The notes under the pieces: generated by a model
What the model was told of the DNA's origin: nothing
Seen by the model: the letters and a program-made list of their open reading frames with translations, nothing else
Database searches by the model: none
Source: Polaromonas sp.
GTDB taxonomy: Bacteria; Pseudomonadota; Gammaproteobacteria; Burkholderiales; Burkholderiaceae_C
NCBI RefSeq assembly: GCF_029945925.1
Contig: NZ_JAQSDN010000020.1
Location: 1-57,361, forward strand
Length of the DNA stretch: 57,361 nt
Reading direction: 5' to 3'
Part shown: piece after piece, positions 7,622-16,797 of the stretch
How the letters are laid out: the number at the start of each line of letters is the position of its first letter
Position numbering within the stretch: the first letter of the stretch is position 1
Position numbers and translations under genes: made by a program

Positions 7622-8729
7622 AGCAGTTTTGGCTGCTGCCATGCTGGCCGCGGTCAGCTTCGCGGGCGCGCAGACTGCCGGTGCCTACCCGGGGGTGGGA
7701 CGCGCCGCGACGCCCAAGGAAGTCGCCGCATGGGATATCGACGTGCGGCCGGACTTCAAGGGTCTGCCGGCGGGTTCGGGTACGGTGGCCAAAGGCCAGG
7801 TTGTCTGGGAAGGCAAGTGTGCGTCCTGCCACGGGATTTTTGGCGAATCAGGCGAAGTATTCAGCCCGATCGTGGGTGGAACCACGGCCGAAGACATCAA
7901 AAAGGGTCGTGTTGCCAATCTCATGAACACGACCTATCCGGGGCGTACCACCTTGATGAAGGTGCCCACACTTTCGACCTTGTGGGACTACATCAACCGC
8001 GCCATGCCTTGGACGGCCCCGAAGTCGCTCAGCACCGAAGAAGTGTATGCCGTCACGGCCTTTATGCTGAATCTCGGAGGCATTGTTCCGGACGACTTCA
8101 CTCTGTCCGACAAAAACATGGCCGAAGTGCAAAATCGCATGCCCAACCGCAATGGCATGACGACCAAACACGCGATGTGGCCAGGCAGTGAATTTGGCGG
8201 CACGGCCAGCCCCGATGCCAAAAATGTGGCCTGCATGAAGGACTGCACGCCCGAGCCCAAGGTGGCATCCTTCCTGCCAGACTTTGCACGCAACGCACAT
8301 GGAAATCTTGCGGAGCAAAACCGGCCGGTTGGCCCTCAGCGTGGCGTTGACACGACCAGGCCGGAGGGCAAGGCGCTGGTGCCGGGTGCAGCAGCAGCGG
8401 CCGAGGCGGCTGTCGCGCAGAAAGCTGCCGAGGCGGCGCCCGCTAAACCAGCCGCCAGGACCGACCCGGCTGGTGTTGACGGCAAGGCGGCGATAGCGTT
8501 GACGCAAAAATACAGTTGTACGGCTTGTCATTCCATTGACAAAAAGATCATCGGCCCCAGTTTCCTGGACATTGCCAAGAAGCATGCCGGGAAGACCGAG
8601 TATCTCGCGGGGAAGGTGAAGGCGGGCGGTGTCGGGGTTTGGGGGTCCATGCCCATGCCGGCGCAGGCTTTGAGCGATGCGGAAGCCAAGACCATTGGTG
8701 CTTGGCTGGCTTCGGGTGCGGGAAAATGA
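7605..8729 (+). CDS. soxD: Sulfite dehydrogenase cytochrome subunit SoxD
   Basis: The dihaem cytochrome partner of SoxC, which takes up the electrons released by sulfur oxidation. The 374-residue protein has a Sec signal (about residues 1-23), a first cytochrome domain with CASCH (C72, C75, H76), and a linker rich in alanine and proline (about residues 255-290). A second, C-terminal cytochrome domain has CTACH (C305, C308, H309) and MPMPAQ as the methionine-ligand segment. The second domain closely resembles the free cytochrome encoded at 2551-2859, as if that gene and this domain share an origin. The start lies inside soxC, so the two subunits are translationally coupled. Confidence 0.96.
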   Translation: MSRFRKAVLAAAMLAAVSFAGAQTAGAYPGVGRAATPKEVAAWDIDVRPDFKGLPAGSGTVAKGQVVWEGKCASCHGIFGESGEVFSPIVGGTTAEDIKKGRVANLMNTTYPGRTTLMKVPTLSTLWDYINRAMPWTAPKSLSTEEVYAVTAFMLNLGGIVPDDFTLSDKNMAEVQNRMPNRNGMTTKHAMWPGSEFGGTASPDAKNVACMKDCTPEPKVASFLPDFARNAHGNLAEQNRPVGPQRGVDTTRPEGKALVPGAAAAAEAAVAQKAAEAAPAKPAARTDPAGVDGKAAIALTQKYSCTACHSIDKKIIGPSFLDIAKKHAGKTEYLAGKVKAGGVGVWGSMPMPAQALSDAEAKTIGAWLASGAGK

Positions 8730-8759
8730 AGACCGGGAAAATACCAGTGCACAGCTTGT

Positions 8760-8775
8760 ATTCTTATATTAGTAT
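8760..8775. promoter_or_regulatory. Imperfect operator-like half-site pair before soxY
   Basis: The 69-base gap between soxD and soxY holds ATTC-N8-GTAT, which differs at one base from the ATTC-N8-GAAT form found before soxC. A TATATT lies within it. It may be a second, weaker binding site or chance in an AT-rich gap. Confidence 0.3.
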
Positions 8776-8798
8776 CAACTTGATCAAGGAGACTTAAC

Positions 8799-9257
8799 AT
8801 GCAAACTCGTCGCGAGACACTCAAACATGGCGCCATCGTTGCGGGCCTGCTGGCATCCACTGGCTTGTTCCCCCAGTATGCAATGGCGGCCTACAACAAG
8901 GCCGCGTTCGAAGCCAAAACGCCGGCGGACGTGCTGAAGGCACTGGGCGCTGGCGCACCGGTCGAGAGCAAAGACGTCACCATTGGCGGCCCCGATATTG
9001 CTGAAAACGGTGCTGTGGTTCCATTGACCGCCAGTACCTCGCTGCCCGGTGTGAAGCAGATTCTGATTCTGGTCGAGAAGAACCCATCCGCTTTGGTGGC
9101 ACTGTTCAACATGACCGACAGCGTCGAGCCAAACTTCGCCACGCGCGCCAAGATGGGCCAGTCCTCGGACGTGTATGCCGTGGCTGTGATGGCGGATGGC
9201 AAGGCATTTTTTGCAAAAAAAGAAGTCAAGGTCACGCTTGGCGGTTGCGGCGGCTGA
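8799..9257 (+). CDS. soxY: Sulfur carrier protein SoxY
   Basis: SoxY carries pathway intermediates covalently on a cysteine near its C-terminus. The 152-residue protein ends in the diagnostic swinging arm GGCGG with carrier cysteine C150. An export signal runs from residue 1 to about 30. Its RRETLKHG start is Tat-like, as for other SoxY proteins, which travel with SoxZ. The ATG follows AAGGAG at good spacing. A GG/V-rich beta-sandwich core (ITIGGP...ENGAVVPL...) fits the family. It is followed by soxZ, the obligate partner, after a 46-base gap. Confidence 0.97.
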   Translation: MQTRRETLKHGAIVAGLLASTGLFPQYAMAAYNKAAFEAKTPADVLKALGAGAPVESKDVTIGGPDIAENGAVVPLTASTSLPGVKQILILVEKNPSALVALFNMTDSVEPNFATRAKMGQSSDVYAVAVMADGKAFFAKKEVKVTLGGCGG

Positions 9258-9303
9258 GCGCCCCTTTTTTTTGAACAATTCAATACAGATTCAGGAGTAA
9301 AAA

Positions 9304-9615
9304 ATGGCAGATCCGATGCGTATTCGCGCCCAGGTAGCAGGCAGCAATGCAACCGTCCGTGTTTTGATGAGCCACGAAATGGAGTCCGGCCAGCGCAAGG
9401 ACTCGGCAGGCAAGCTTGTGCCGGCCTGGCATATCGCCGAAGTCACCGCCACGCATAACGGCAAGACCGTCATGACGGCAGAATGGGGGCCGGCGGTTTC
9501 GAAAAATCCGTTCCTGCAGTTCAGCGTCAAGGGTGCCAAGGCCGGTGATAAAGTCGGCGTGAGCTGGAAAGACAACAAGGGCGAAAGCCGGACTGACGAA
9601 GCAACGGTTTCCTGA
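9304..9615 (+). CDS. soxZ: Thiosulfate oxidation carrier complex protein SoxZ
   Basis: SoxZ is the non-catalytic partner of SoxY in the SoxYZ carrier. The 103-residue protein has the family N-terminus MRIRAQVAGSNATVRVLMSH with the conserved ESGQRKD motif, followed by PAWHIAEV and the C-terminal KNPFLQFSVKGAKAGDKV segment. It has no signal peptide of its own, as expected for a protein exported together with SoxY. The ATG follows AGGAG with six bases between them. Confidence 0.97.
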   Translation: MADPMRIRAQVAGSNATVRVLMSHEMESGQRKDSAGKLVPAWHIAEVTATHNGKTVMTAEWGPAVSKNPFLQFSVKGAKAGDKVGVSWKDNKGESRTDEATVS

Positions 9616-9699
9616 GCTTCCAGATCCCGTGTTGGTAATGGAGAAGGGCATGCTCTTCTCCATTTGCGTTTGGCTTCATAACAAATTCAAGAGGTGACA

Positions 9700-10503
9700 A
9701 TGACACGAGCAAAACTACTGATCACGGCCGCGGTGGCTGCTGCCATGGCAGGCAACGTGCTGGCGCAGAAGTCTGCTGCAGAGGGCATTGCTGAATACCG
9801 CGCCATGCTGCAGGACGGTAACCCGGCAGAATTGTTTGAAGCCAAGGGCCAGGACCTCTGGAAGCAGAAACGCGGTGCCAAAAAGGAGTCGCTTGAAAAG
9901 TGCGACCTGGGCAAGGGCCCCGGCGTGGTCAAGGGTGCTTTTGTGGAATTGCCGCGTTATTTTGCGGATACCAGGCGGGTACAGGATCTGGAGTCCCGCC
10001 TGCTCACCTGCATGGAAAACCTGCAGGGTTTCAATGCTGCCGAGATTGCCAAGACGCCTTTCGGCAAGGGCGAGCAAACCAACGTGACGGCGCTGGTGGC
10101 CTGGATATCGGCTGAATCCAGAGGCATGAAATTCGACCTGCCGCAAGACCATGTGCAGGAAAAAACCATGTATGAAGTGGGCAAGCGGCTTTTCTTCGCC
10201 CGGGGTGGCACCCATGACTTTGCCTGCGCCTCGTGCCATGGCACGGACGACAAGCGCATCCGTCTGCAGGACCTGCCCAACCTGACCAAACAGCCGGGCG
10301 CCGGCAATGGGTTTGGCGCCTGGCCGGCTTACCGCGTCTCCAACGGGCAATTGTGGGGCATGCAGCTGCGTCTGAACGACTGCTACCGGCAGCAGCGCTT
10401 TCCTTATCCCCTGTTTGGCAGCGATGCGACCATCGCGCTCGGTGTCTATATGGGTGTCAACGGCAAGGGCGGCGAGTCGATTGCCCCGGCCCTCAAGCGT
10501 TAA
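9700..10503 (+). CDS. soxA: L-cysteine S-thiosulfotransferase subunit SoxA (single-haem type)
   Basis: SoxA with SoxX attaches thiosulfate to the SoxY cysteine. I start at ATG 9700, five bases after AGAGGTG, giving 267 residues; a GTG six bases earlier is possible. The signal peptide ends near VLAQ (residue 23). One haem motif, CASCH (C176, C179, H180), is present. C228 in LNDCYRQQ is the catalytic cysteine that carries the persulfide modification and ligates the haem. The N-terminal domain has lost its haem motif but keeps C68 and C104, which probably form a disulfide, as in single-haem SoxA proteins. It lies 12 bases before soxX. Confidence 0.96.
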   Translation: MTRAKLLITAAVAAAMAGNVLAQKSAAEGIAEYRAMLQDGNPAELFEAKGQDLWKQKRGAKKESLEKCDLGKGPGVVKGAFVELPRYFADTRRVQDLESRLLTCMENLQGFNAAEIAKTPFGKGEQTNVTALVAWISAESRGMKFDLPQDHVQEKTMYEVGKRLFFARGGTHDFACASCHGTDDKRIRLQDLPNLTKQPGAGNGFGAWPAYRVSNGQLWGMQLRLNDCYRQQRFPYPLFGSDATIALGVYMGVNGKGGESIAPALKR

Positions 10504-10515
10504 GGAGACAGCATC

Positions 10516-11163
10516 ATGAAAAAAACCATTAAATACCTTGTACCAGCCCTTGCAGTTTTTCTGGCCGGCTGTGCCATCATGCCCTCCGGCGCCGATCTGG
10601 ACAAACTGACCGCCGAAATCACCAAGGCGTCGTTTCGTGACGAAGGTCAAGCCAAAGTGGATCGTCTGGTCCAGGATGATGCGAACCGCGAATGCAGTGC
10701 GGCTGATGTGGCCGGCAAGCCGATCAATGAAAAAGTGGCCGCAGCGATAGAAGCCGCCAACCTCAAAGCCATCAAGTGGCCGTCCGACGGCAAATTTCTG
10801 GGCGACTGGAAAGAGGGCGAGAAAATCGCCCAGGATGGACGCGGCATGACATGGACCGACAAGGCCGGTTCGGTCAATGGCGGCAACTGCTACAACTGCC
10901 ATCAGATCAGCAAGCAGGAGATTTCCTTTGGCACCATAGGCCCGAGCCTGTACAACTACGGCAAGCTGCGCGGTGTGGCGGATCCGGCCAACCCGGCGTC
11001 CAAGCCCATCGTGGAATACACCTGGGGCAAGATCTGGAACGCGCGGGCCTACAACGCCTGCTCGCAAATGCCGAGAGCTGGCCACAATGGCTTCCTGACC
11101 GAACAGCAGGTCAAGAATGTCATGGCCCTGTTGCTGGATCCAAAATCGCCGGTCAACCAGTAA
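10516..11163 (+). CDS. soxX: SoxX cytochrome c subunit with a lipobox
   Basis: The monohaem electron-accepting partner of SoxA. In 215 residues it has CYNCH (C125, C128, H129), and MPRAGHNG near residue 190 supplies the methionine ligand. The family ending FLTEQQVKNVMALLLDP is clear. Two features stand out. The N-terminus carries a lipobox, LAGC (C19), so this SoxX may be a lipoprotein. An approximately 90-residue region of unclear function precedes the cytochrome domain and contains an isolated cysteine (C60). The start ATG follows AGGAG after a seven-base gap. A strong terminator comes directly after the stop. Confidence 0.94.
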   Translation: MKKTIKYLVPALAVFLAGCAIMPSGADLDKLTAEITKASFRDEGQAKVDRLVQDDANRECSAADVAGKPINEKVAAAIEAANLKAIKWPSDGKFLGDWKEGEKIAQDGRGMTWTDKAGSVNGGNCYNCHQISKQEISFGTIGPSLYNYGKLRGVADPANPASKPIVEYTWGKIWNARAYNACSQMPRAGHNGFLTEQQVKNVMALLLDPKSPVNQ

Positions 11164-11172
11164 TTTGAATCC

Positions 11173-11205
11173 GACCCGGGTCCGTCCCGGGTCTTTTTAT
11201 TTTTC
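11173..11205 (+). terminator. Strong rho-independent terminator between soxX and soxB
   Basis: A perfect 8-bp GC-rich stem (GACCCGGG / CCCGGGTC) with a five-base loop (TCCGT) is followed directly by TTTTTATTTTTC. It begins 10 bases after the soxX stop and ends 24 bases before the soxB start, so it separates soxB from the rest of the cluster. Confidence 0.88.
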
Positions 11206-11228
11206 TTTACTTCAGTAGTTGCAGATTT

Positions 11229-12965
11229 ATGAATTTAACAAAACGCGAATTTTTCCAGGTCCTGGGTGCAGGCACCATGGCGGGCATGGGCTTGGGCACT
11301 TACGCCGAAGCGGATGCCGCGACGGCCTCCAACGGGCTCTACGACATTCCCAAGTTCGGCAGCGTGTCGTTTCTGCACATGACGGATTGTCATGCCCAGC
11401 TCAAGCCGATTTACTTCCGCGAGCCCAATGTCAATCTGGGCATTGGCGGCATGAAGGGCAACCTGCCGCATCTGGTCGGCGAACACCTGCTCAAGGTGGC
11501 CAAGGTACGGCCCGGCACGGCCGAGGCCCACGCGCTGACCTACCTGGACTATGAGAAGGCGGCGCGCCGTTATGGCAAAGTGGGCGGGTTTGCGCATCTG
11601 GCGACGCTGGTCAAGCGCCTCAAGGCCAGCCGCCCGGGTGCGTTGCTGCTCGACGGCGGCGACACCTGGCAAGGCTCGGGCACCGCCTTGTGGACGAATG
11701 GCCAGGACATGGTCGACGCCTGCAAGCTGCTGGGCGTGGATGTCATGACCGGTCACTGGGAGTTCACGCTGGGAATGGAGCGCGTGAAGGAAATCATCGA
11801 GAAGGACTTTGCGGGCAAGGTTGACTTTGTCGCCCAAAACGTCAAGACCAATGACTTTGGCGACCCGGTGTTCAAGCCTTATGTGATCCGCGAAATCAAT
11901 GGCGTTCCCTGCGCCATCATCGGGCAGGCTTTCCCGTACACGCCGATTGCCAATCCGCGCTACATGGTCGCCGACTGGGCCTTCGGCATCCAGGACGAGA
12001 ACATGCAGAAGATGGTCGATGAGGCGCGCGGCAAGGGCGCGCAGGTCGTGGTGGTTTTGTCCCACAACGGCATGGACGTGGACCTCAAGATGGCCAGCCG
12101 GGTCACAGGCATAGACGCCATCATGGGCGGCCACACGCACGACGGCATGCCGGTGGCTTCGCTGGTGAGCAACAAGGGCGGCAAAACCATTGTGACCAAC
12201 GCCGGCTCGAACAGCAAGTTCCTGGGCGTGCTCGACTTTGATGTCAAAGACAAAAAGGTCAGCGATTTCCGCTACAAACTGCTGCCTGTTTTCGCCAACA
12301 TGCTGCCGGCCGACCGCGAGATGGATGCACTGATCACCAGGATACGCGCACCGTATGAGGCCAAGCTGTCGGAGAAGCTGGCCATCACCGAAGGCACGCT
12401 GTACCGCCGTGGCAACTTCAACGGCACGGGTGACCAGTTGCTGGTCGATGCACTGATGGATGTCCAGGGGGCCGACATCGCGTTTTCACCGGGTTTCCGC
12501 TGGGGCACCAGCCTGTTGCCGGGGCAGGCCATCACGCGTGAATGGGTGATGGACATGACGGCCACCACCTATTCGTATGCCACCCTGACCGAGATGTCGG
12601 GTGAGACCATCAAGACCGTTCTGGAAGACGTTGCCGACAACCTGTTCAACCCCGACCCCTATTACCAGCAGGGTGGCGACATGGTGCGCGTGGGTGGCCT
12701 GCAATACAGCTGCAACCCGCTGGCCGGCATGGGCAAGCGCATCGACGAGATGCGTCTCAACGGCAAGCTGATCGAGGCCGACAAGAAGTACAAGGTGGCC
12801 GGCTGGGCACCGGTCGCCGAAGAAGCCAGGAACCAGGGCAACAAGCAGATGTCGGAGGTCGTGGAGATCTGGCTCAAGGCACGGGGTGGCAAGATCAGTG
12901 CCCGCAAGCTCAATACGCCCAAGCTCACGGCCGTGTTGCCCAATCCGGGCTACGCGCCGGTATAA
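11229..12965 (+). CDS. soxB: Thiosulfohydrolase SoxB
   Basis: SoxB hydrolyses the sulfate group from SoxY-bound S-thiosulfonate, using a dimanganese centre. The 578-residue protein has the metallophosphatase-like motifs in order: MTDCH (D53, H55), DGGDTWQGS (D145), GHWEF (H176, where relatives outside the SoxB family have GNHE), SHNGMDVD, and GGHTHDG. The C-terminal nucleotidase-like half follows. The N-terminus TKREFFQVLGAG resembles a Tat signal but has KR in place of RR. The ribosome-binding site is poor (no clear GGAG before ATG 11229) and no promoter is visible after the terminator. Translation or transcription may therefore be weaker than for the upstream sox genes. Confidence 0.96.
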   Translation: MNLTKREFFQVLGAGTMAGMGLGTYAEADAATASNGLYDIPKFGSVSFLHMTDCHAQLKPIYFREPNVNLGIGGMKGNLPHLVGEHLLKVAKVRPGTAEAHALTYLDYEKAARRYGKVGGFAHLATLVKRLKASRPGALLLDGGDTWQGSGTALWTNGQDMVDACKLLGVDVMTGHWEFTLGMERVKEIIEKDFAGKVDFVAQNVKTNDFGDPVFKPYVIREINGVPCAIIGQAFPYTPIANPRYMVADWAFGIQDENMQKMVDEARGKGAQVVVVLSHNGMDVDLKMASRVTGIDAIMGGHTHDGMPVASLVSNKGGKTIVTNAGSNSKFLGVLDFDVKDKKVSDFRYKLLPVFANMLPADREMDALITRIRAPYEAKLSEKLAITEGTLYRRGNFNGTGDQLLVDALMDVQGADIAFSPGFRWGTSLLPGQAITREWVMDMTATTYSYATLTEMSGETIKTVLEDVADNLFNPDPYYQQGGDMVRVGGLQYSCNPLAGMGKRIDEMRLNGKLIEADKKYKVAGWAPVAEEARNQGNKQMSEVVEIWLKARGGKISARKLNTPKLTAVLPNPGYAPV

Positions 12966-12994
12966 ATCAAACGCGGGAAGGGGACGAAAAACCT

Positions 12995-13258
12995 TCACCC
13001 ACCTGCCGGCCCCGGCCGGGCCAGCAGGTAGTCGAGCACATTGTCGAGGGTCACCAGCTGGGCGTAGTCCGCCTCCGGGATGCTGACGCTCAAGCGCTCA
13101 TGCAGCGCCACCAGAAAGTTGAGCCAGTCCATGGAGTCCAGATCGACCTGATGGCGCAGCGGGCGGGCGGGGTCGAAGGCTTCGGGTTCGACTTCCGGCG
13201 CAATCGTGCGCAGGATGCCCAGGACGGTAGCGGTCAAGGCCGGGCGGTCGTTCGTCAT
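12995..13258 (-). CDS. Acyl carrier protein
   Basis: An 87-residue carrier protein of the phosphopantetheine-attachment family. The attachment motif is VDLDSMD with S42 as the likely modified serine, followed by the helix WLNFLVALHERLSVSIPE, typical of ACPs. It is a free-standing single domain. The start overlaps the E2 stop by four bases (ATGA at 13255-13258), so it is the last gene of the acsA / E1 / E2 unit and is probably made with it. An ACP attached to a 2-oxoacid dehydrogenase operon is unusual and hints that the complex feeds an acyl group to a carrier. That function is inference. Confidence 0.85.
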   Translation of the reverse strand: MTNDRPALTATVLGILRTIAPEVEPEAFDPARPLRHQVDLDSMDWLNFLVALHERLSVSIPEADYAQLVTLDNVLDYLLARPGPAGG

Positions 13259-14484
13259 GTGCCGGTTCCTTCCTGGTTCGCCGCAGGCGCGATGTTTTCA
13301 GCCAGTATTTGGGGCTGCTGCAGAAGGTCACGCAGTTCGGCCAGAAACAGCGCGCCCTGGTGGCCGTCCGATGCCCGGTGATCGGCGGCAAGCGTGGCCG
13401 TGAGCAGCGGCAGCGCGCACACCTTGCCGTCCTGCACCCAGGGCCGCACGGCCAGACTGCCGAAGCCCACCAGCGCCACCTGCGGCGGGTAGATCACGCC
13501 GAAGACCGTCTCCACACTCTGATCGCCCAGATTCGTCACGGTGATGGTCGGATCACTCATCTCCGAACTTCGCAGCGAGCCGGCCCGTGCGCGCCTGACC
13601 AGATCGCCCAGTTCGTGCATGAGCTGCGCCAGCGGTTTGTCGCCCACATCGTGGAGGGCGGGCGCCACCAGCCCGCCGCCGCGCAGCGAAATCGCCACGC
13701 CGGCATGCACGGCCCTGGACGGCTGGAACGCACCGTCGCGGTAGAAGCCGTTGAGCTGGGGTACGCGGCGCAGAGCCACGGCTACGGCGTGGAGCAGCAG
13801 CACGGCGGGCAGCATGCGCCCGGTGATCGCCACGCCCTCGTTGCGCTGTTGCAACCAGGCGATCGCCGCGGCCATCGGAATGGTGTCGCTCAGGTAGTAG
13901 TGCGGAATTTCGCGCTTGGAGCGGCTCATGGCTGCGGCAATGGCCTTGCGCATTTCCTTCTGGCGGTCCGGCGTGCTTGCCGCCGGCGCAGGCGTCACAC
14001 GTCCCGCTGCCGCAGCCTCGATGTCGGCCAGCGTGACCGCGCCCTGTGTGCCGCTTCCTTTCATGTTGTCGGGATCGAGGCCGAGCTCCTTCGCACGCTT
14101 GCGCGCGGCGGGTGACACCGGATGCCGTGCCGTCATGCTTGTTGGTTGAGCTTCCTGCACCTGTGGCGTGACCGGCTGCGGCGGAGCAGCAGGTGCAGCG
14201 AGCGGCCCGGATCCAGGTGCCGGGGCCCCTGCAGGGGCGGCTACCTCACCGGGGGCCAGCAGCGTGGCCAGCGCGGTGCCCACCGGCACCTTCTCGCCGG
14301 CGTGCACCAGCAACTCGGCGACCACGCCGTCCTGCCAGATCTCGACATCGACCGCCGCCTTGGATGTGTCCACCACGGCCACCACCTGGCCGCGCTTGAC
14401 GGCATCGCCCGGTTTCACATGCCAGCTGAGCAGCGTTCCTTCATCCATGTCGGCGCCCAGCGAGGGCAGCTTGAATTCGATCAT
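13255..14484 (-). CDS. 2-oxoacid dehydrogenase E2 component (dihydrolipoamide acyltransferase)
   Basis: E2 transfers the acyl group from E1 to CoA via a lipoyl arm. The start at 14484 gives 409 residues beginning [10 protein letters not shown]; longer readings extend into the E1-beta gene. Domains in order are a single lipoyl domain (residues 1-75, lipoyl-lysine K42 in [10 protein letters not shown]), an A/P-rich linker, a peripheral-subunit-binding domain (about 118-155, [15 protein letters not shown]), and the catalytic domain (about 175-400) with DHRASDG (H369, D373). It lies between E1-beta (four-base overlap) and the ACP (four-base overlap). No E3 gene is present here. Substrate preference (pyruvate, acetoin or branched-chain) cannot be decided. 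Confidence 0.93.
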   Translation of the reverse strand: MIEFKLPSLGADMDEGTLLSWHVKPGDAVKRGQVVAVVDTSKAAVDVEIWQDGVVAELLVHAGEKVPVGTALATLLAPGEVAAPAGAPAPGSGPLAAPAAPPQPVTPQVQEAQPTSMTARHPVSPAARKRAKELGLDPDNMKGSGTQGAVTLADIEAAAAGRVTPAPAASTPDRQKEMRKAIAAAMSRSKREIPHYYLSDTIPMAAAIAWLQQRNEGVAITGRMLPAVLLLHAVAVALRRVPQLNGFYRDGAFQPSRAVHAGVAISLRGGGLVAPALHDVGDKPLAQLMHELGDLVRRARAGSLRSSEMSDPTITVTNLGDQSVETVFGVIYPPQVALVGFGSLAVRPWVQDGKVCALPLLTATLAADHRASDGHQGALFLAELRDLLQQPQILAENIAPAANQEGTGT

Positions 14485-15470
14485 GGGGTGCTCCCGAACA
14501 GGGCGCGTGCGGCGGCCACAATCTTCGGCACCTGCGGCAGGGCGGCCTCTTCCATGTGGCGGGCGTACGGAATCGGCACTTCCTCGCTGCACACACGCGC
14601 CAGCGGGGCGTCGAGGTCGAAGAAAGCCTGCTCCATGATGCGCGCCATGATCTCGGCGGCCAGGCTGCCCGAGCGCCAGCTTTCGTCCACCACCACCGCG
14701 CGGCGGCATTTGCGGACCGAGGCCATGAGCGTTGCATCATCGAGCGGGCGCAGCACCCGCAGATCAATCACCTCGGCGGAAATCCCGAGTCCGGCCAGTT
14801 CCTGCGCCGCCTGCAACACCTTGGGCAGGCTGCCGCCGTGGGTGATCAGGCTCACGTCGGTGCCCGGGCGGCGCACGCGCGCGCTGCAAATGTCCGACGA
14901 CGGCGACGCATCGTCCGGCAACTCGCCCTCCAGGTTGTACAGCTGCGCGTGTTCGAAGATCAGCACCGGGTCCGGGTCGGCCAGTGCCAGCGCCAGCATG
15001 CCGCGCGCATCTTCGACCGTGGCGGGTGCGAGCACCTTGAGGCCAGGCACATGGGCATACCAGCCTTCGAAGCTGTTCGAGTGCTGGGCTGCCACCTGGC
15101 GACCGGCGCCAGTCGCCATGCGGATCACGATGGGGACCGAAAACTGCCCGCCCGACATGTGGCGCAGCATGGCCGCCGTGTTGACGATAGGGTCGAGTGC
15201 AAGCAGGCTGAAGTTGACCGTCATGATCTCGACAACCGGCCGCATGCCGCCCAGCGCGGCGCCTATGCCGGCGCCGACGAAGCCGAGCTCGGACAGCGGC
15301 GTGTCGCGGATGCGCTCAGGGCCGAACTCGTCGAGCAGGCCCTTGGACACCGCATAGGTTCCGCCGTAGCGGCCCACGTCTTCGCCCATCAGGAAGACGC
15401 GCGGGTCGCCCTGCAGGGCTTCGCGCAGCGCTTCCCGCAAAGCCTCGCGGTAGCTGATACGCCTTGTCAT
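14481..15470 (-). CDS. 2-oxoacid dehydrogenase E1 component, beta subunit
   Basis: A 329-residue thiamine-diphosphate enzyme subunit that works with the E1-alpha encoded upstream. I start at ATG 15470, which follows GGAGG; a GTG one codon earlier is also possible. Typical features are the N-terminal REALREAL repeat, the GEDVGRYGG motif near residue 30, [20 protein letters not shown], and the C-terminal [16 protein letters not shown]. It overlaps the E1-alpha stop by one base and the E2 start by four. The short duplicated REAL segment at the N-terminus is encoded by a small direct repeat. Confidence 0.94.
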   Translation of the reverse strand: MTRRISYREALREALREALQGDPRVFLMGEDVGRYGGTYAVSKGLLDEFGPERIRDTPLSELGFVGAGIGAALGGMRPVVEIMTVNFSLLALDPIVNTAAMLRHMSGGQFSVPIVIRMATGAGRQVAAQHSNSFEGWYAHVPGLKVLAPATVEDARGMLALALADPDPVLIFEHAQLYNLEGELPDDASPSSDICSARVRRPGTDVSLITHGGSLPKVLQAAQELAGLGISAEVIDLRVLRPLDDATLMASVRKCRRAVVVDESWRSGSLAAEIMARIMEQAFFDLDAPLARVCSEEVPIPYARHMEEAALPQVPKIVAAARALFGSTP

Positions 15471-16797
15471 CACATCCTCCCTCCTGTCCCCTCTCCCTCC
15501 GGGAGAGGGTTAGGGTGAGGGCCCTTCGCACGCCCAAGGCCCTCACCCCTGCCCTCTGTCCGAGGAAGAGGGAGTGGAGACGGCGTATGGACATCGCGCT
15601 GCAGGTCAGCGACGGGCTCCCAACTGCCGGCTTCGGCAAACGCCACGGCTGCGTCGACCTCGGCCTGGGCTGCAGCATCGAGGGCCAGAAATTCTTCTTC
15701 CGTCAGGCTGTCCTGGGCCTTCAGGCGCGCGGTGAAGGTGTGGATGGGGCCGCGCGTTTTCCAGGCCTCGACCTCGGCCTTGTCCCGGTAGAGCTCGGGG
15801 TCGAACATCGAATGTGCACGAAAACGGTAAGTTTGCAGTTCCATGAACACCGGTCGGCCCGCGGTGCGCACCTGCTGCGCGGCGCGCTGCACCGCCTCGT
15901 GCACGGCCACCACATCCATGCCATCAACACGCACGGTGGTCATGCCATAGGATGCCGCTTTGACGCACAAATCGGTTTGCGACTCCGAACGCGCCAGCGC
16001 CGTGCCCATGGCGTACAGGTTGTTCTCGCAGCAAAACAGCACCGGCAACTGCCACAACGCGGCGAGGTTGGCCGCTTCGTGAAACGCTCCCTCGGCCATT
16101 GCGCCTTCGCCAAAGAAGCAGGCGGTGAGCGCCTGGCGCTGGAGCATTTTGTCGGCCAGCGCCAGCCCTGCCGCCAGCGGCAGGCCGCCACCCACAATCG
16201 CGTTGCCGCCATAAAACCGGCGGGCACGGTCGAACAAATGCATGGAGCCTCCTCGCCCGCGCGAGCAGCCCTCCTGCTTGCCATACATCTCGGCCATGAT
16301 GGCCTCCATCCTGACGCCGCGCAGCAGCGCATGACCATGCTCGCGGTAGGTCGCCACCGCGTTGTCTTGGGTTTGAAGCGCGCGCAGGGCGCCGGTGGCC
16401 ACCGCTTCCTCGCCGATGTAGAGATGGAGAAAGCCGCGGATCTTCTGCTGGCCGTAAAGCTCGGCACACTTCTCTTCCATGCGACGGATGCGCAGCATGT
16501 CGGCCAGCATGTTCAGGGAAAAGGCCTTGTCCCAAGGGACCGGGCCGCTGGGCGGTGCAGGCACTTGAATGCTGCTCGCCCCCAGGCTTGCCACTGCGTG
16601 TGCTGCACGGGGCCTTGCAGGCCGCGGCTCGCGGGACGCTTCGCCTCTGTTGCCTGGCCCAACCTGCGCAGGCAGGTTGGGAGCCGCAGGCTCCAGCCCC
16701 TCGGGGGCCGTTTTTCCCTGGGGCGGCCCGGCGGCGCTCGTGGGGCAAGCCTCCGCGCTGTGCGCTGCGGTATTCGCCTTGGGAGCGGCCCGGCGGC

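Noticed and set aside
11206..11228. A separate promoter for soxB
   Set aside because: No -35/-10 pair with acceptable spacing is visible between the terminator and the soxB start.
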